Shown here piece by piece: positions 45,362 to 54,473 of a DNA stretch of 64,000 nt (position 1 is the stretch's first letter; each line of letters opens with the position of its first letter). The stretch spans positions 186,001 to 250,000 of the forward strand of contig CAVRXV010000005.1 of NCBI GenBank assembly GCA_963725255.1, written 5' to 3'. The notes under the pieces are model-generated. The model was given only the letters and a program-made list of their open reading frames with translations. It was not told the DNA's origin and did no database searches. This DNA comes from JAIEPX01 sp963725255. Lineage in GTDB: Bacteria; Pseudomonadota; Gammaproteobacteria; JAIEPX01. Made by a program: the position numbers and the translations under genes.

Positions 45362-45838
45362 ACGTCAATTGAATATACGAATCCAGCACATACTTCTAAT
45401 CAGAAGATGGATTTTACTGAGGGACGTGGTACAGGCGTCCCTAAAATGCGAAGAGCTCTCGCCAATAATGGCTCACCTGAAGCTGTTTTTTATACTGATG
45501 AAGCTAGGCTTACTTTCTGGACCGAAATCCGTATACATCCTGAATTTATGAAGGATCTGGAGCTTCCCGGGGTCCATGATGGGGTCTATGATGGGGTCCA
45601 TGATCGTGCTCTATCAGAAACACAGCTCAAAATCCTAACAGTGTTAAGAAATAAATCATCAAATTTACCTGATATATTATCTGAGTTAGGATACAGCAGC
45701 CGTTCAAGAAATATCAGAAATGCTTTAAATTTGCTGATAGAAGAGGCTTTAATTGCTTATACAATACCAGAAAAACCTAGAAGTAAAAATCAGCAATATA
45801 TGATCACACAGAAGGGAAAAGAGATTTTAGCTGACTAA
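45284..45838 (+). pseudogene. C-terminal remnant of an AAA_4/AlbA-type ATP-binding regulator
   Basis: The frame is open from 45284 and its first ATG is at 45407 (MDFTEGRGTGVPKMRRAL). The sequence matches only the end of the AAA_4 (RecG-like, divergent ATP-binding) family: the TEGRGTG motif, NGSPEAVFYTDEARLTFWTEIRIHPEF, then a linker and a winged helix (ILTVLRNKSSNLPDILSELGYSSRSRNIRNALNLLIEEALI) ending with KNQQYMITQKGKEIL. Full proteins have about 450-550 residues with AlbA and ATPase parts first; these are missing. The linker carries three 12-bp tandem repeats (GV-H/Y-D x3, 45569-45605). The remaining 143 codons could make a small DNA-binding protein, but no good ribosome site precedes 45407, so a truncated remnant is the best call. 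Confidence 0.65.
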
Positions 45839-45962
45839 AGCATGCAGGAGAGATATTTAATTTACATAGTTTACTGATGTTCTTATCTTAAGCAAAAGTA
45901 ATCTTATTCACTAACCTTTCTATGGAATGCGTGATTTCAATACCCTTAGTTCTAAATGTTGA

Positions 45963-46628
45963 TTAATTCGGTTTAAAATCAGCACTTATAAAATTTAATG
46001 GTCCATCGAATTTAATTCCATGTCGTGCAGTACAGCTCGATTGTTCTTCCATGGCAGTATATATCTCTTCTATCAATTCGGGCGGAAAAGCCCAAAAAGG
46101 TGTTGATTCTGAAAGTTGAATTGCATTATCTCTATTTTCTTGTTCACGCATGACCCTATTTTGATAAAGCTTTTTATCTAGTTGAAATACTAATTCTTTA
46201 TTTGTATCCTTATTGTGAGAGACCAATAAACGCAGTTGAATGGCGTGAATACTCAAATGCTTTATGTCAAAATCAGTAAGCTGGTTGCTACTAAGATTTA
46301 TGTAATCAACTGCCTTAAACAATTCAGTAATTATTAACCCTGCCCCTTCAGTTAAAGTATTTTCGCTAAGATCAACAGATTTAATTTTCTGGGGGAGTTG
46401 TTCAAAATATTTTAATCCTGCGTTAGTAATTTTACCATCAGTGAAACTTAATGAAGTTAGGTCGTCAAGATTTGATTTTTTGATCAATTGCATAACTTTA
46501 CCGAGGCCATCATCATCTAATCCAGTAAGAGTTAGAGTTGGTATTAATGTTAATTCTTTCATTTGTGTATCGTCTGCATCTAAGAAACGTCTTACATATT
46601 CGAGCTGTTGAACAGTCATCTTTGTCAT
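45963..46628 (-). CDS. small leucine-rich-repeat protein
   Basis: A 221-residue protein with LRRs of the ribonuclease-inhibitor style at about residues 25-150 (LTLTGLDDDGLGKVMQLI, LTSLSFTDGKITNAGLKYF, IKSVDLSENTLTEGAG, VDYINLSSNQLTDFDIKHL). The C-terminal 70 residues are helical and unknown, with AFPPELIEEIYTAM, which faintly recalls an F-box helix. No signal peptide. In Legionellales such short LRR proteins are often Dot/Icm substrates; that role is inferred. AGGAC lies one base before the first ATG and about ten before a second ATG at 46619, which is the more likely start. It follows the deacetylase gene on the same strand at 66 bp. Confidence 0.75.
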   Translation of the reverse strand: MTKMTVQQLEYVRRFLDADDTQMKELTLIPTLTLTGLDDDGLGKVMQLIKKSNLDDLTSLSFTDGKITNAGLKYFEQLPQKIKSVDLSENTLTEGAGLIITELFKAVDYINLSSNQLTDFDIKHLSIHAIQLRLLVSHNKDTNKELVFQLDKKLYQNRVMREQENRDNAIQLSESTPFWAFPPELIEEIYTAMEEQSSCTARHGIKFDGPLNFISADFKPN

Positions 46629-46693
46629 GTCCTATAAATAAAATCATAGATGCCATTATACATGTAGATTCTGTGAATTGAAGCCTTTCTGCA

Positions 46694-47347
46694 TCAATCA
46701 GAGCAAATCTGGCTAAAACCCAATCCTTTTTTGCGTATTCCTTCGATGATGCGAGGAAGGGCGGCGACAGTTTGTTCGCGTTTGTCAAAACCATCATGAA
46801 GTAGAATCACTTGAGTGGAATAGCTGTTTTTAAGAACCCAGTCGACGATTTTATCGACACCGGGGCGATCATAATCGAAGGAATTAAATCCCATAGGTGT
46901 CGGGGTCATGCCATATTCACGAATAACGTCACGTACATGGCTATTGGATGCGCCATAGGGATAGCGTAAACATAATGGATATTTCCCAATGATGTTATGG
47001 ATGATGATTTTCGGTGTTTCAACTTCTTTGACGAGCTGCGTATTATTTAAATGAGTAAGATTGGGATGCGTCAGAGAGTGATTGTTGATGGCGTGACCAT
47101 CAGCGAGGACTTCTTTGACGACATCGGGGTGGGCTTTGGCATTCATTCCAACCATAAAAAAAGTGGCTTTGACGTTGTATTTTTTGAGGATTGCTAAGAT
47201 TTGTCGAGTGTAAACAGGGTTGGGGCCGTCATCAAAAGTGAGAGCTACTGTGCCTTTAAGCGCAGTTTTGCGAACATCTTGGTGTTCGGCTTGAACCTGT
47301 AGAGTGAATAAACACAGAACTAATAAGCATAAAACTCGATTAAACAT
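46694..47347 (-). CDS. polysaccharide deacetylase (NodB domain), exported
   Basis: Removes acetyl groups from amino-sugar polymers (peptidoglycan, chitin-like or exopolysaccharide). The 217-residue protein has a signal peptide (MFNRVLCLLVLCLFTLQVQA). All the carbohydrate-esterase-4 motifs are present: TFDDGPN with two metal/catalytic Asp near residue 38, NHSLTHP with the two metal His, the RYPYGA motif, and the late LLHDG with the catalytic His. The metal site is therefore intact. AAGGAC precedes the ATG. The actual polymer is unknown. It lies in the variable stretch just before the glycolytic run. Confidence 0.93.
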   Translation of the reverse strand: MFNRVLCLLVLCLFTLQVQAEHQDVRKTALKGTVALTFDDGPNPVYTRQILAILKKYNVKATFFMVGMNAKAHPDVVKEVLADGHAINNHSLTHPNLTHLNNTQLVKEVETPKIIIHNIIGKYPLCLRYPYGASNSHVRDVIREYGMTPTPMGFNSFDYDRPGVDKIVDWVLKNSYSTQVILLHDGFDKREQTVAALPRIIEGIRKKGLGFSQICSD

Positions 47348-47450
47348 GTTAAGTCCTTTTAAACAGTTGCATCATTGAAATCTGGCAATAACTCAAATTG
47401 AGTCTAAGGAAAACATAGCTCTTCAGCCCCGATTTGTCAAGTTGATGATT

Positions 47451-47513
47451 CTCAAATTAGGAGTGCAGTCCTAAAAAATGAGATTTATTTTGGAGTACAC
47501 TCCTAATATTGAG
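47451..47513. repeat. imperfect inverted repeat between deacetylase and tkt
   Basis: CTCAAATTAGGAGTGCAGTCC on the left pairs with GGAGTACACTCCTAATATTGAG on the right, about 22 of 26 positions. The left arm also folds on itself (TAGGA-TCCTA). It looks like another REP-type palindrome. It lies in the 334-base gap before tkt, which also holds the third copy of the dispersed repeat. Confidence 0.55.
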
Positions 47514-47531
47514 TTGTTGGATACAATGTCC

Positions 47532-47619
47532 AATTCAAGGTGTTAGAAGATTTGCCCTAGCCATGTATACAGGGCATTGAGTGGCCTAAATACCCAAAAT
47601 CCTTAACCGGGAGATGCTG
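47532..47619 (+). repeat. dispersed repeat element, copy 3 (internally deleted)
   Basis: The left part TTCAAGGTGTTAGAAGATTT and the right part (ATACAGGGCATTGAGTGGCC to AACCGGGAGATGCT) match copy 1 at 11812-12001. The central hairpin and the left inverted-repeat end are missing. It has the same orientation as the other copies. It ends about 60 bp before the tkt start codon. Confidence 0.7.
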
Positions 47620-47681
47620 GACTTGCTACAAGGGCCTATTCAGGTGAGAATAGCTACTTTTGAACAGCCAGGAGCCCAGTA

Positions 47682-49724
47682 ATGACGAGCCGTCACGTGT
47701 TAGCCAATGCCATCCGCGCCTTAAGTATGGATGCGGTACAAAAAGCCAATTCAGGGCATCCGGGCATGCCGATGGGAATGGCGGACATTGCTGAAGTGCT
47801 TTGGAATGATTTTTTGCAGCATAATCCCAATAATCCGCAGTGGTTTAATCGTGATCGTTTTGTCTTTCCAATGGTCATGGTGCGATGTTGCAATATTCGT
47901 TGCTTCATTTAACGGGTTATGCCGCTTACTATCGATGATATTAAACAATTTCCGACAATGGCATTCAAAAACACCGGGACATCCAGAATATGGCATGACA
48001 CGCCAGGTGTTGAAACAACCACGGGTCCTTTAGGGCAGGGATTGGCCAATGGCGTAGGAATGGCGATTGCGGAAAAAACACTGGCGGCGCAATTTAATCG
48101 ACCGAATCATACACATCGTTGATCACATCACCTATGTTTTTGCGGGTGATGGTTGCTTGATGGAAGGTGTTTCCCACGAAGCTTGTTCGTTAGCGGGAAC
48201 GTTGGGTCTTGGAAAATTAATTGTATTTTATGATGACAATGGAATTTCGATTGATGGAAAAGTGGGTGGTTGGTTCACGGATAATACTCCTCAACGTTTT
48301 GAAGCTTATAATTGGCATGTGATTCCAAAAATTGATGGCCATGATAGTGATGCAATAAAAGCCGCTATTTTACAAGCCAAAGCAGTGACGGACAAACCAA
48401 CATTAATTTGTTGTCAAACAGTGATTGGACATGGCGCGCCCAATTTAGCAGGAAGTCATAAGGCTCACGGATCTCCTTTAGGTGAAGAAGAAATTACTGC
48501 AGTGCGGGAAAATATAGGGTGGCATTATCCGCCATTTGAAATTCCTGACGAAATTTATGCTGCGTGGGATTCGCGAAAAAAAGGCCAAGAAGTTGAGCAA
48601 ACATGGAATGAAAAATTTAAAGCGTATCAAAAAGAATTTCCTGAATTAGCTGAAGAGTTTCAGCGGCGCATCAATAAGAAATTGCCTAAAAATTGGCCGG
48701 AAATTGCAATTCAATTTCGAGATGAATGTCAGAAATCGTCAGGGAATATTGCAACTCGTACAGCATCTAAAAATTGTTTAGATGCATTTGCACCTCATTT
48801 CCCGGAATTATTAGGGGGTTCTGCAGATTTAACAGGTTCAAATTTAACATGGTGGTCTGGATCCGAAGATCTTCGAAAAACGGAAAGTCGCGGAAATTAT
48901 TTACATTATGGTGTGCGAGAATTTGGAATGGCTGCCATTATGAATGGAATTAGCACAACATGGTGGATTTATTCCTTATGGCGGAACATTTTTAGTATTT
49001 ATTGATTACGCAAGAAATGCTGCACGATTATCGGCCTTGATGAAATCACACGTAATTTATGTGTTAACGTCACGATTCAATTGGATTAGGAGAAGATGGC
49101 CCAACACATCAACCCATCGAACACGCTAGTATGTTGAGATTGACACCAGGAATGTCGGTATGGCGTCCGTGTGATGCTGTAGAAACTGCGGTAGCTTGGC
49201 AAGATGCGCTTGAGCATCACGGGCCAACCTGTTTATTGCTGAGTCGACAAAATCTTCCATTACAACCACGAAATGCAGAAACGCTCGAAAATATTCGTCG
49301 CGGTGGTTATATTTTGCGAGAATGTGATGGAATACCCGATGCCATTATTATTGCGACAGGATCTGAAGTAAGTATTGCCATGAGTGCAGCAGAAGAATTA
49401 AAAAATACCTGCAAAGTACGAGTTGTTTCAATGCCTTCAACGAATGTTTTTCTAGCGCAAGATTCAGCGTATCGTGAAAAGATTTTGCCACGCGCTGTTA
49501 CAGCGCGAGTCGCTATAGAAGCAGGTTCAACAGCATTATGGTACGAATTTGTTGGTAGTTACGGAAAAGTAATTGGTCTCGATCGATTTGGTGCATCAGC
49601 ACCGTATCAAGAGGTATATGAAAAATTAGGTTTAACAAAATCTGCTGTAATAAATGCAGTGAATGAATGTTTATCAGAAAGTAGTTCCCGTTTAAATGGG
49701 AAACCACTACCCGTTTATTTATGA
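47682..49724 (+). pseudogene. tkt: transketolase, full length but interrupted by several frameshifts
   Basis: Transketolase moves two-carbon units in the pentose phosphate pathway, using thiamine diphosphate. The whole protein can be read from SRHVLANAIRALSMDAVQ to the C-terminal EKLGLTKSAVINAVNECL, but only by changing frame about seven times: near 47863, 47919, 47952, 47990, 48113, 48950 and 49072. Most are one-base insertions. Conserved parts survive between them: NSGHPGMPMGMAD, NGHG then TPGHPEYG, TPGVETTTGPLGQG, AGDGCLMEGVSHEA, DDNGISIDG, HGGFIPYGGTF and HQPIEHASMLR. A single-frame product is impossible (longest piece 312 codons). The neighbours gap, pgk and pyk have no such defects. Either recent gene decay or local sequence error explains it. 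Confidence 0.9.
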
Positions 49725-49745
49725 TCAAAAAAAGGAGAGAGTGTA

Positions 49746-50777
49746 ATGGCAATCAAAGTAGCAATTAATGGCTTTGGCCGAATTGGACGAAATATTTTAC
49801 GTGCGGTTTACGAATATAATCGTGATGATATTCAAATCGTCGGCATCAATGATTTATCTGATATCAAAATATTAGCGCACCTCCTAAAATATGATAGCAC
49901 ACATGGGAAGTTTCCGGGGGAAGTTAGCTATAGTGGAAATTTCTTGGAAATTGACGGACATAAAATTGCAGTATCGGCTGAGCGAGATCCGAGCAAATTA
50001 CCTTGGGGAAAATTAGGTGTTGATGTAGTACACGAATGTACGGGAATTTATACGAGCAAAGAAAAAGCACAGGGTCATATTACTGCAGGTGCAAAAAAAG
50101 TAATTATTTCAGCGCCAGCGGGTGCCGATGTTGATGCAACAATTGTCTATGGCGTGAATCACAACACGCTCACTGCAAATGATACGATAATTTCAAACGC
50201 TTCGTGCACTACAAACTGTTTGGTGCCCCTAGTGAAACCACTGCATGAAAGAATTGGTGTCGTCAATGGTTTGATGACGACTATTCATGCTTATACCAAC
50301 GATCAAAATATTCTTGATGCTCCACACAGTGATTTTCATCGTGCACGTGCTGCCGCACTTTCTATGATTCCAACAAAAACGGGTGCAGCCTCAGCGATAG
50401 GTTTAGTGATGCCGGAATTATCAGGACGTCTTGATGGCTTTGCCATTAGAGTGCCAATTGCCAACGTGTCAATTGTCGATTTAACATTTACTTCTGCTCG
50501 TGATACATCCGTTGAAGAAGTAAATGCCATTTTAAAACACGCGTCTGAACATGAATTGAAAAATATTCTTTCTTTCAGTGAATTACCCCTTGTGTCTATT
50601 GATTTTAATCACAATCCTGCTTCGTCAATTTTTGATGCCGGGTTAACGAGAGTGAATAATAATATCGTGAAAGTTTGCGCTTGGTATGATAACGAATGGG
50701 GTTTTGCGAATCGCATGTTAGATACAACGGCTGTTTTTATGTCAGCAAAAAATGTTGCTGAGGTTGCGCATGCTTGA
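49746..50777 (+). CDS. gap: glyceraldehyde-3-phosphate dehydrogenase
   Basis: Oxidises glyceraldehyde-3-phosphate to 1,3-bisphosphoglycerate. The 343 residues open with the Rossmann AINGFGRIGRNILRAV and contain the catalytic SNASCTTNC with Cys154, the helix following it, the NAD-binding motif SAPAGADVDATIVYGVNH, and the C-terminal WYDNEWGFANRMLDT. It is complete. AAGGAGAG precedes the start, 21 bp after the tkt remnant. It overlaps the pgk start by eight bases, so the two are translationally coupled. NAD rather than NADP use is likely because an Asp (NDLSD) follows the second strand. Confidence 0.97.
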   Translation: MAIKVAINGFGRIGRNILRAVYEYNRDDIQIVGINDLSDIKILAHLLKYDSTHGKFPGEVSYSGNFLEIDGHKIAVSAERDPSKLPWGKLGVDVVHECTGIYTSKEKAQGHITAGAKKVIISAPAGADVDATIVYGVNHNTLTANDTIISNASCTTNCLVPLVKPLHERIGVVNGLMTTIHAYTNDQNILDAPHSDFHRARAAALSMIPTKTGAASAIGLVMPELSGRLDGFAIRVPIANVSIVDLTFTSARDTSVEEVNAILKHASEHELKNILSFSELPLVSIDFNHNPASSIFDAGLTRVNNNIVKVCAWYDNEWGFANRMLDTTAVFMSAKNVAEVAHA

Positions 50778-51921
50778 AATGAATGATTTAGATCTCGCGG
50801 GTAAGCGAGTGCTTATTCGCGAAGATTTAAATGTGCCAATGCAGGATGGAAAAATCACCAGTGATGCACGTATTGTTGCTGCCTTGCCCACGATTCGTGA
50901 GGCAGTGAAACAAAAAGCAAAAATTCTAGTCATGTCACATTTGGGAAGACCTGCTGAGGGTAAAATAGATACGAAATTTTCTTTGGCGCCTGTAGCGCAA
51001 AGATTAAGTGAATTATTGAATCAACCCGTTCGATTTATTACTGATTGGAGTGATGCCAATAAACTTCAGGATGGGGATATCGCGTTGCTAGAAAATGTGC
51101 GTTTCAATGTTGGAGAAGAAAAAAACGATAATGATTTATCAAAACGTTTAGCGGCTTTATGTGATATTTTTGTTATGGATGCTTTTGCAACTGCACATCG
51201 CGCACAAGCTTCGACAGTCGGTGTAGCAAAATTTGCACCTATTGCATGCGCAGGACCTTTATTAACAGAAGAATTGACCGCTCTAAAAAAAGCCATTGCA
51301 CAACCAAGGCATCCGTTGTTAGCGATTGTAGGCGGGGCAAAAGTTTCTTCAAAATTGACGGTGCTTAACGCGTTAGTAGAAAAAGTAGATCAACTGATTC
51401 TGGGCGGAGGTATTGCAAACACGTTTTTAGCTGCGGCTGGGTTTCCAATTGGACAATCATTACATGAGCCAGAATTAATAGCTGAAGCTGCTGCACTGAT
51501 GAAAAAAACAAAAATTCCATTACCCACTGATGTTGTTGTTGCTAAAGAATTTTCATCGACTGCAGAGCCTACGTTAAAAAAAATAGAAGAAGTGGCTTCT
51601 GATGATATGATATTAGATATAGGGCCTGAAACTGCCGCGGCTTATTCGATATTAATTAATAAAGCAGCAACAATAGTTTGGAATGGACCTGTAGGTGTGT
51701 TTGAATGGCCTGCATTTTCAAACGGGACACAACAAATCGCGACGGCGATTGCAGAAAGCCAAGCTTATTCTCTTGCTGGAGGTGGCGACACTATTTCAGC
51801 GATTGAGCATTTTGGTTTAGTGAATCAAATTTCATATATTTCCACCGGAGGTGGAGCATTTTTAGAATTTTTAGAAGGTAAATCTTTACCTGGAGTATTA
51901 GCTTTGGAGGAGCGATGTTAA
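50770..51921 (+). CDS. pgk: phosphoglycerate kinase
   Basis: Transfers phosphate from 1,3-bisphosphoglycerate to ADP. The signatures are GKRVLIREDLNVPMQDGKI, MSHLGRPAEG, LLENVRFNVGEEKND, MDAFATAHRAQAST, the nucleotide-binding GGAKVSSKLTVL, LGGGIANTFLAA, VWNGPVGVFEW and the closing GGGDTISAIEHFG and STGGGAFLEFLEGKSLPGV. With the ATG at 50770 it has 383 residues; ATG at 50779 is an alternative. It overlaps gap by eight bases at its start and pyk by seven at its end. It is complete and has no frameshift, in contrast to tkt in the same run. Confidence 0.97.
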   Translation: MLEMNDLDLAGKRVLIREDLNVPMQDGKITSDARIVAALPTIREAVKQKAKILVMSHLGRPAEGKIDTKFSLAPVAQRLSELLNQPVRFITDWSDANKLQDGDIALLENVRFNVGEEKNDNDLSKRLAALCDIFVMDAFATAHRAQASTVGVAKFAPIACAGPLLTEELTALKKAIAQPRHPLLAIVGGAKVSSKLTVLNALVEKVDQLILGGGIANTFLAAAGFPIGQSLHEPELIAEAAALMKKTKIPLPTDVVVAKEFSSTAEPTLKKIEEVASDDMILDIGPETAAAYSILINKAATIVWNGPVGVFEWPAFSNGTQQIATAIAESQAYSLAGGGDTISAIEHFGLVNQISYISTGGGAFLEFLEGKSLPGVLALEERC

Positions 51922-53351
51922 GAAGGACAAAAATTGTTGCAACATTAGGACCGGCAACTGATAACATAGATAATCTTAAAAAAATTATCATAGCGGGCGT
52001 GGATATCGTTCGTGTTAATTTTTCTCATGGTTCCAGAGAAGAACATGAAGGGCGCATTAACATGGTACGACAATGTGCCAAAGAACAAGAACGTGTTGTT
52101 GGAATTTTAGCCGATTTGCAAGGGCCAAAAATTCGGGTGGCGCGTTTCACGGAAGGATCTGTAAATCTAGAGGTTGGGCAATCTTTTTGTTTGGATGCTG
52201 ATTTAACCAAAGAGGCAGGAAATAATCAGGCTGTCGGAATTGATTATAAAGAATTACCTAGGGATGTGCATTCTGGCGATACGTTGTTACTTGATGATGG
52301 CCGTATTGTGATGCTGGTTGAATCCGTTGAGGGAAATCAAATTCATTGTGAAGTTATTATCGGCGGGAAATTATCTAATAATAAAGGCATTAATCGATTG
52401 GGCGGTGGATTATCTGCCGGCGCGCTCACTGATAAAGATCGCAAGGATTTGCAATTAGCGGCTGATTTAGATGTGGATTATGTGGCAATTTCCTTTCCGC
52501 GCAGTGCAAAAGATATGCTCGAGGCAAAAGAATTACTAAAAAAAGCTGGTGCTAATAATATTGGCACAGTTGCAAAAATAGAACGCACGGAAGCGGTGAC
52601 TAATATCGATGAAATTATTTTAGCTTCTGATGCCGTGATGGTTGCTCGTGGTGATTTATCGGTTGAAATCGGAGACGCAGAAGTTCCTGCGGTACAAAAA
52701 CATATTATTCGCAGAGCACGATTTCATAATCGTCCTGTCATTACTGCGACGCAAATGATGGAATCTATGATAGAAAGTTCTGTACCCACGCGTGCGGAAG
52801 TTTCAGATGTGGCTAATGCTGTACTCGACGGTACAGATGCTGTGATGCTTTCTGCAGAAACTGCTGTGGGTAAACATCCGGAATTAGTCGTTGCTGCAGT
52901 AGCGCGCGCTTGTCTGGGTGTAGAAAAACATCCTATTGCTACAAAAGGCAGTTCAGCGCCTGAGAACAATTTTACTCGCGTCGATGAAGCTATTGCGGTT
53001 GCATCAATGTATACAGCCAATCATCTGAATATTGTTGCTATTATTGCACTAACTGAATCAGGTGCTACTCCGTTGTGGATGTCGCGTATTCAAACGAATA
53101 TTCCTGTTTTTGGTTTGAGCCGATTGCAAAAAACTCGCGCTAAAATGAGCTTATTTAGAGGTGTTTATCCTTTAGAGTTCGATGTGACGAAACTAAATCG
53201 TGATGAAGTCAATCGAAGTGCGGTTGCTGAATTAGAAAAACGGGGGTTTGTTAAAAAAGGTGATTTGGTGATTATCACTAAAGGCGATCATATGGGGTTT
53301 TTAGGTGGCACTAATGCCCTGAAAATTGTTCAAGTCGGAGAGGTAATTTAA
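51915..53351 (+). CDS. pyk: pyruvate kinase
   Basis: Final glycolytic step, phosphoenolpyruvate plus ADP to pyruvate plus ATP. The 478 residues contain RRTKIVATLGPAT at the start, VNFSHGSREEHEGR, DLQGPKIRVARF, the regulatory B domain, TDKDRKDLQLAADLDVDYVAISFPR, AKIERTEAV, the active-site MVARGDLSVEIGDAEVPAVQK, TATQMMESMIESSVPTRAEVSDVANAVLDGTDAVMLSAETAVGKHP and a normal C-terminal domain. The start overlaps pgk (ATGTTAA) and follows GGAGG. It is the last glycolytic gene of the run; a small membrane protein starts at the next base after its stop. With ppc in this window, phosphoenolpyruvate use is represented twice. Confidence 0.97.
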   Translation: MLRRTKIVATLGPATDNIDNLKKIIIAGVDIVRVNFSHGSREEHEGRINMVRQCAKEQERVVGILADLQGPKIRVARFTEGSVNLEVGQSFCLDADLTKEAGNNQAVGIDYKELPRDVHSGDTLLLDDGRIVMLVESVEGNQIHCEVIIGGKLSNNKGINRLGGGLSAGALTDKDRKDLQLAADLDVDYVAISFPRSAKDMLEAKELLKKAGANNIGTVAKIERTEAVTNIDEIILASDAVMVARGDLSVEIGDAEVPAVQKHIIRRARFHNRPVITATQMMESMIESSVPTRAEVSDVANAVLDGTDAVMLSAETAVGKHPELVVAAVARACLGVEKHPIATKGSSAPENNFTRVDEAIAVASMYTANHLNIVAIIALTESGATPLWMSRIQTNIPVFGLSRLQKTRAKMSLFRGVYPLEFDVTKLNRDEVNRSAVAELEKRGFVKKGDLVIITKGDHMGFLGGTNALKIVQVGEVI

Positions 53352-53546
53352 ATGTCAACATGGGAATCTGTTTTATTGCTATTGGGGGCTGCTGGGCTAA
53401 TTTGGGTAACATATTATCAAGTCAAACGTATGCCCCGTGAAATATTTAGTTCAGCGTCGATACATAAAAGTGTTTATGTGCTGGGAATTATCACTTTAAG
53501 TCTAATTATTTTTATTTGGCTTCTAGTTAAATTGTTAAAAATGTAA
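53352..53546 (+). CDS. small two-helix membrane protein
   Basis: A 64-residue protein with two hydrophobic helices (about 6-22 and 42-61) and a short basic loop (YYQVKRMPREIF) between them. The start codon follows the pyk stop directly, with the ribosome site (GAGG) inside the end of pyk, so it is coupled to the glycolytic operon. I do not recognise the family. The tight coupling suggests it is really expressed; its job is unknown. Confidence 0.65.
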   Translation: MSTWESVLLLLGAAGLIWVTYYQVKRMPREIFSSASIHKSVYVLGIITLSLIIFIWLLVKLLKM

Positions 53547-53573
53547 ATTGGTATTTTAAATCGAGAAGACAAT

Positions 53574-54413
53574 ATGAGTGAAACTAAAATAATTCGTTTA
53601 GAGAAAAAATTATTGCATTATACGGGTAAAGCCATTGCCGATTATAATATGATACAGCGTGGTGATCGGGTGATGGTATGTCTTTCCGGTGGGAAAGATT
53701 CGTATACGTTACTGAAAATCTTAAATCAACTTCGTATCAATTCTCAAAATAAATTCAGTATTTTTGCTTTTACTTTGGACCAGTCGCAGCCGGGTTGGGA
53801 TGATAGTGGATTACGAGCGTGGCTAAAAGAAACTGGAGTTCAGTATGAGATCATGAGTCAAGATACGTATTCTATTGTGAAAGAGAAAGTAGAAGAAGGG
53901 AAAACGTACTGTGGATTATGTTCTCGATTACGTCGAGGAATTATTTATCGTTATGCCAGTGAAAATGGGTTTACAAAAATTGCTTTGGGTCATCATCGAG
54001 ATGATTTAATTGAAACTTTATTAATGTCGATATTGTATAATGGTGAAGTGCGTTCAATGCCACCGAAATTACTCTCTGATGATAAGCGACATATTCTTAT
54101 TCGGCCAATGACATATTGTCAGGAGCGAGATATAGCAGCTTATGCAAAACTTCTGCAGTTTCCGATTATTCCGTGCAATCTGTGTGGTAGCCAAGATAAT
54201 TTAAAACGGGTTCTTGTGAAAAAATTAATTGCTGAATTAGCACAGGAAAATCGTAACGTACCCAGTAATATTTTACATGCATTACAAGCCATTCGGCCAA
54301 GTCAGCTGATGGATAAAAAAATGTGGAATTTTATCGATCTAGAAAAAGAGCGCGATGAGGCTGCTTCAACCGAAGTTAACCAGGAATCCAGTGAGCAAGT
54401 AGACATATTTTAG
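53574..54413 (+). CDS. ttcA: tRNA 2-thiocytidine(32) synthetase
   Basis: Thiolates C32 in certain tRNAs, using ATP, an iron-sulfur cluster and a sulfur donor. The 279-residue protein has the PP-loop SGGKDSYTLLKIL near residues 36-48, the cluster-binding pair in CGLCSRLRRG, GHHRDDLIETLLM, and the third cysteine region IIPCNLCGSQDNLKR. It ends in a variable acidic tail. The length is normal (E. coli about 311). It sits 27 bp after the small membrane gene and 18 bp or more before engB. Confidence 0.96.
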   Translation: MSETKIIRLEKKLLHYTGKAIADYNMIQRGDRVMVCLSGGKDSYTLLKILNQLRINSQNKFSIFAFTLDQSQPGWDDSGLRAWLKETGVQYEIMSQDTYSIVKEKVEEGKTYCGLCSRLRRGIIYRYASENGFTKIALGHHRDDLIETLLMSILYNGEVRSMPPKLLSDDKRHILIRPMTYCQERDIAAYAKLLQFPIIPCNLCGSQDNLKRVLVKKLIAELAQENRNVPSNILHALQAIRPSQLMDKKMWNFIDLEKERDEAASTEVNQESSEQVDIF

Positions 54414-54473
54414 GGTGGTTGGCTATTTAGGATGAAGTTCTGTAAGATACCGAGCCTAATCAGAGATATTATT

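Noticed and set aside
46000..46090. F-box-like helix at the C-terminus of the small LRR protein (FPPELIEEIYTAM)
   Set aside because: The match is short, and an F-box normally precedes the LRRs; not enough to call.
47682..49724. Programmed frameshifting in tkt
   Set aside because: About seven changes at unrelated sequences without slippery sites cannot be programmed; decay or sequence error is the simpler explanation.
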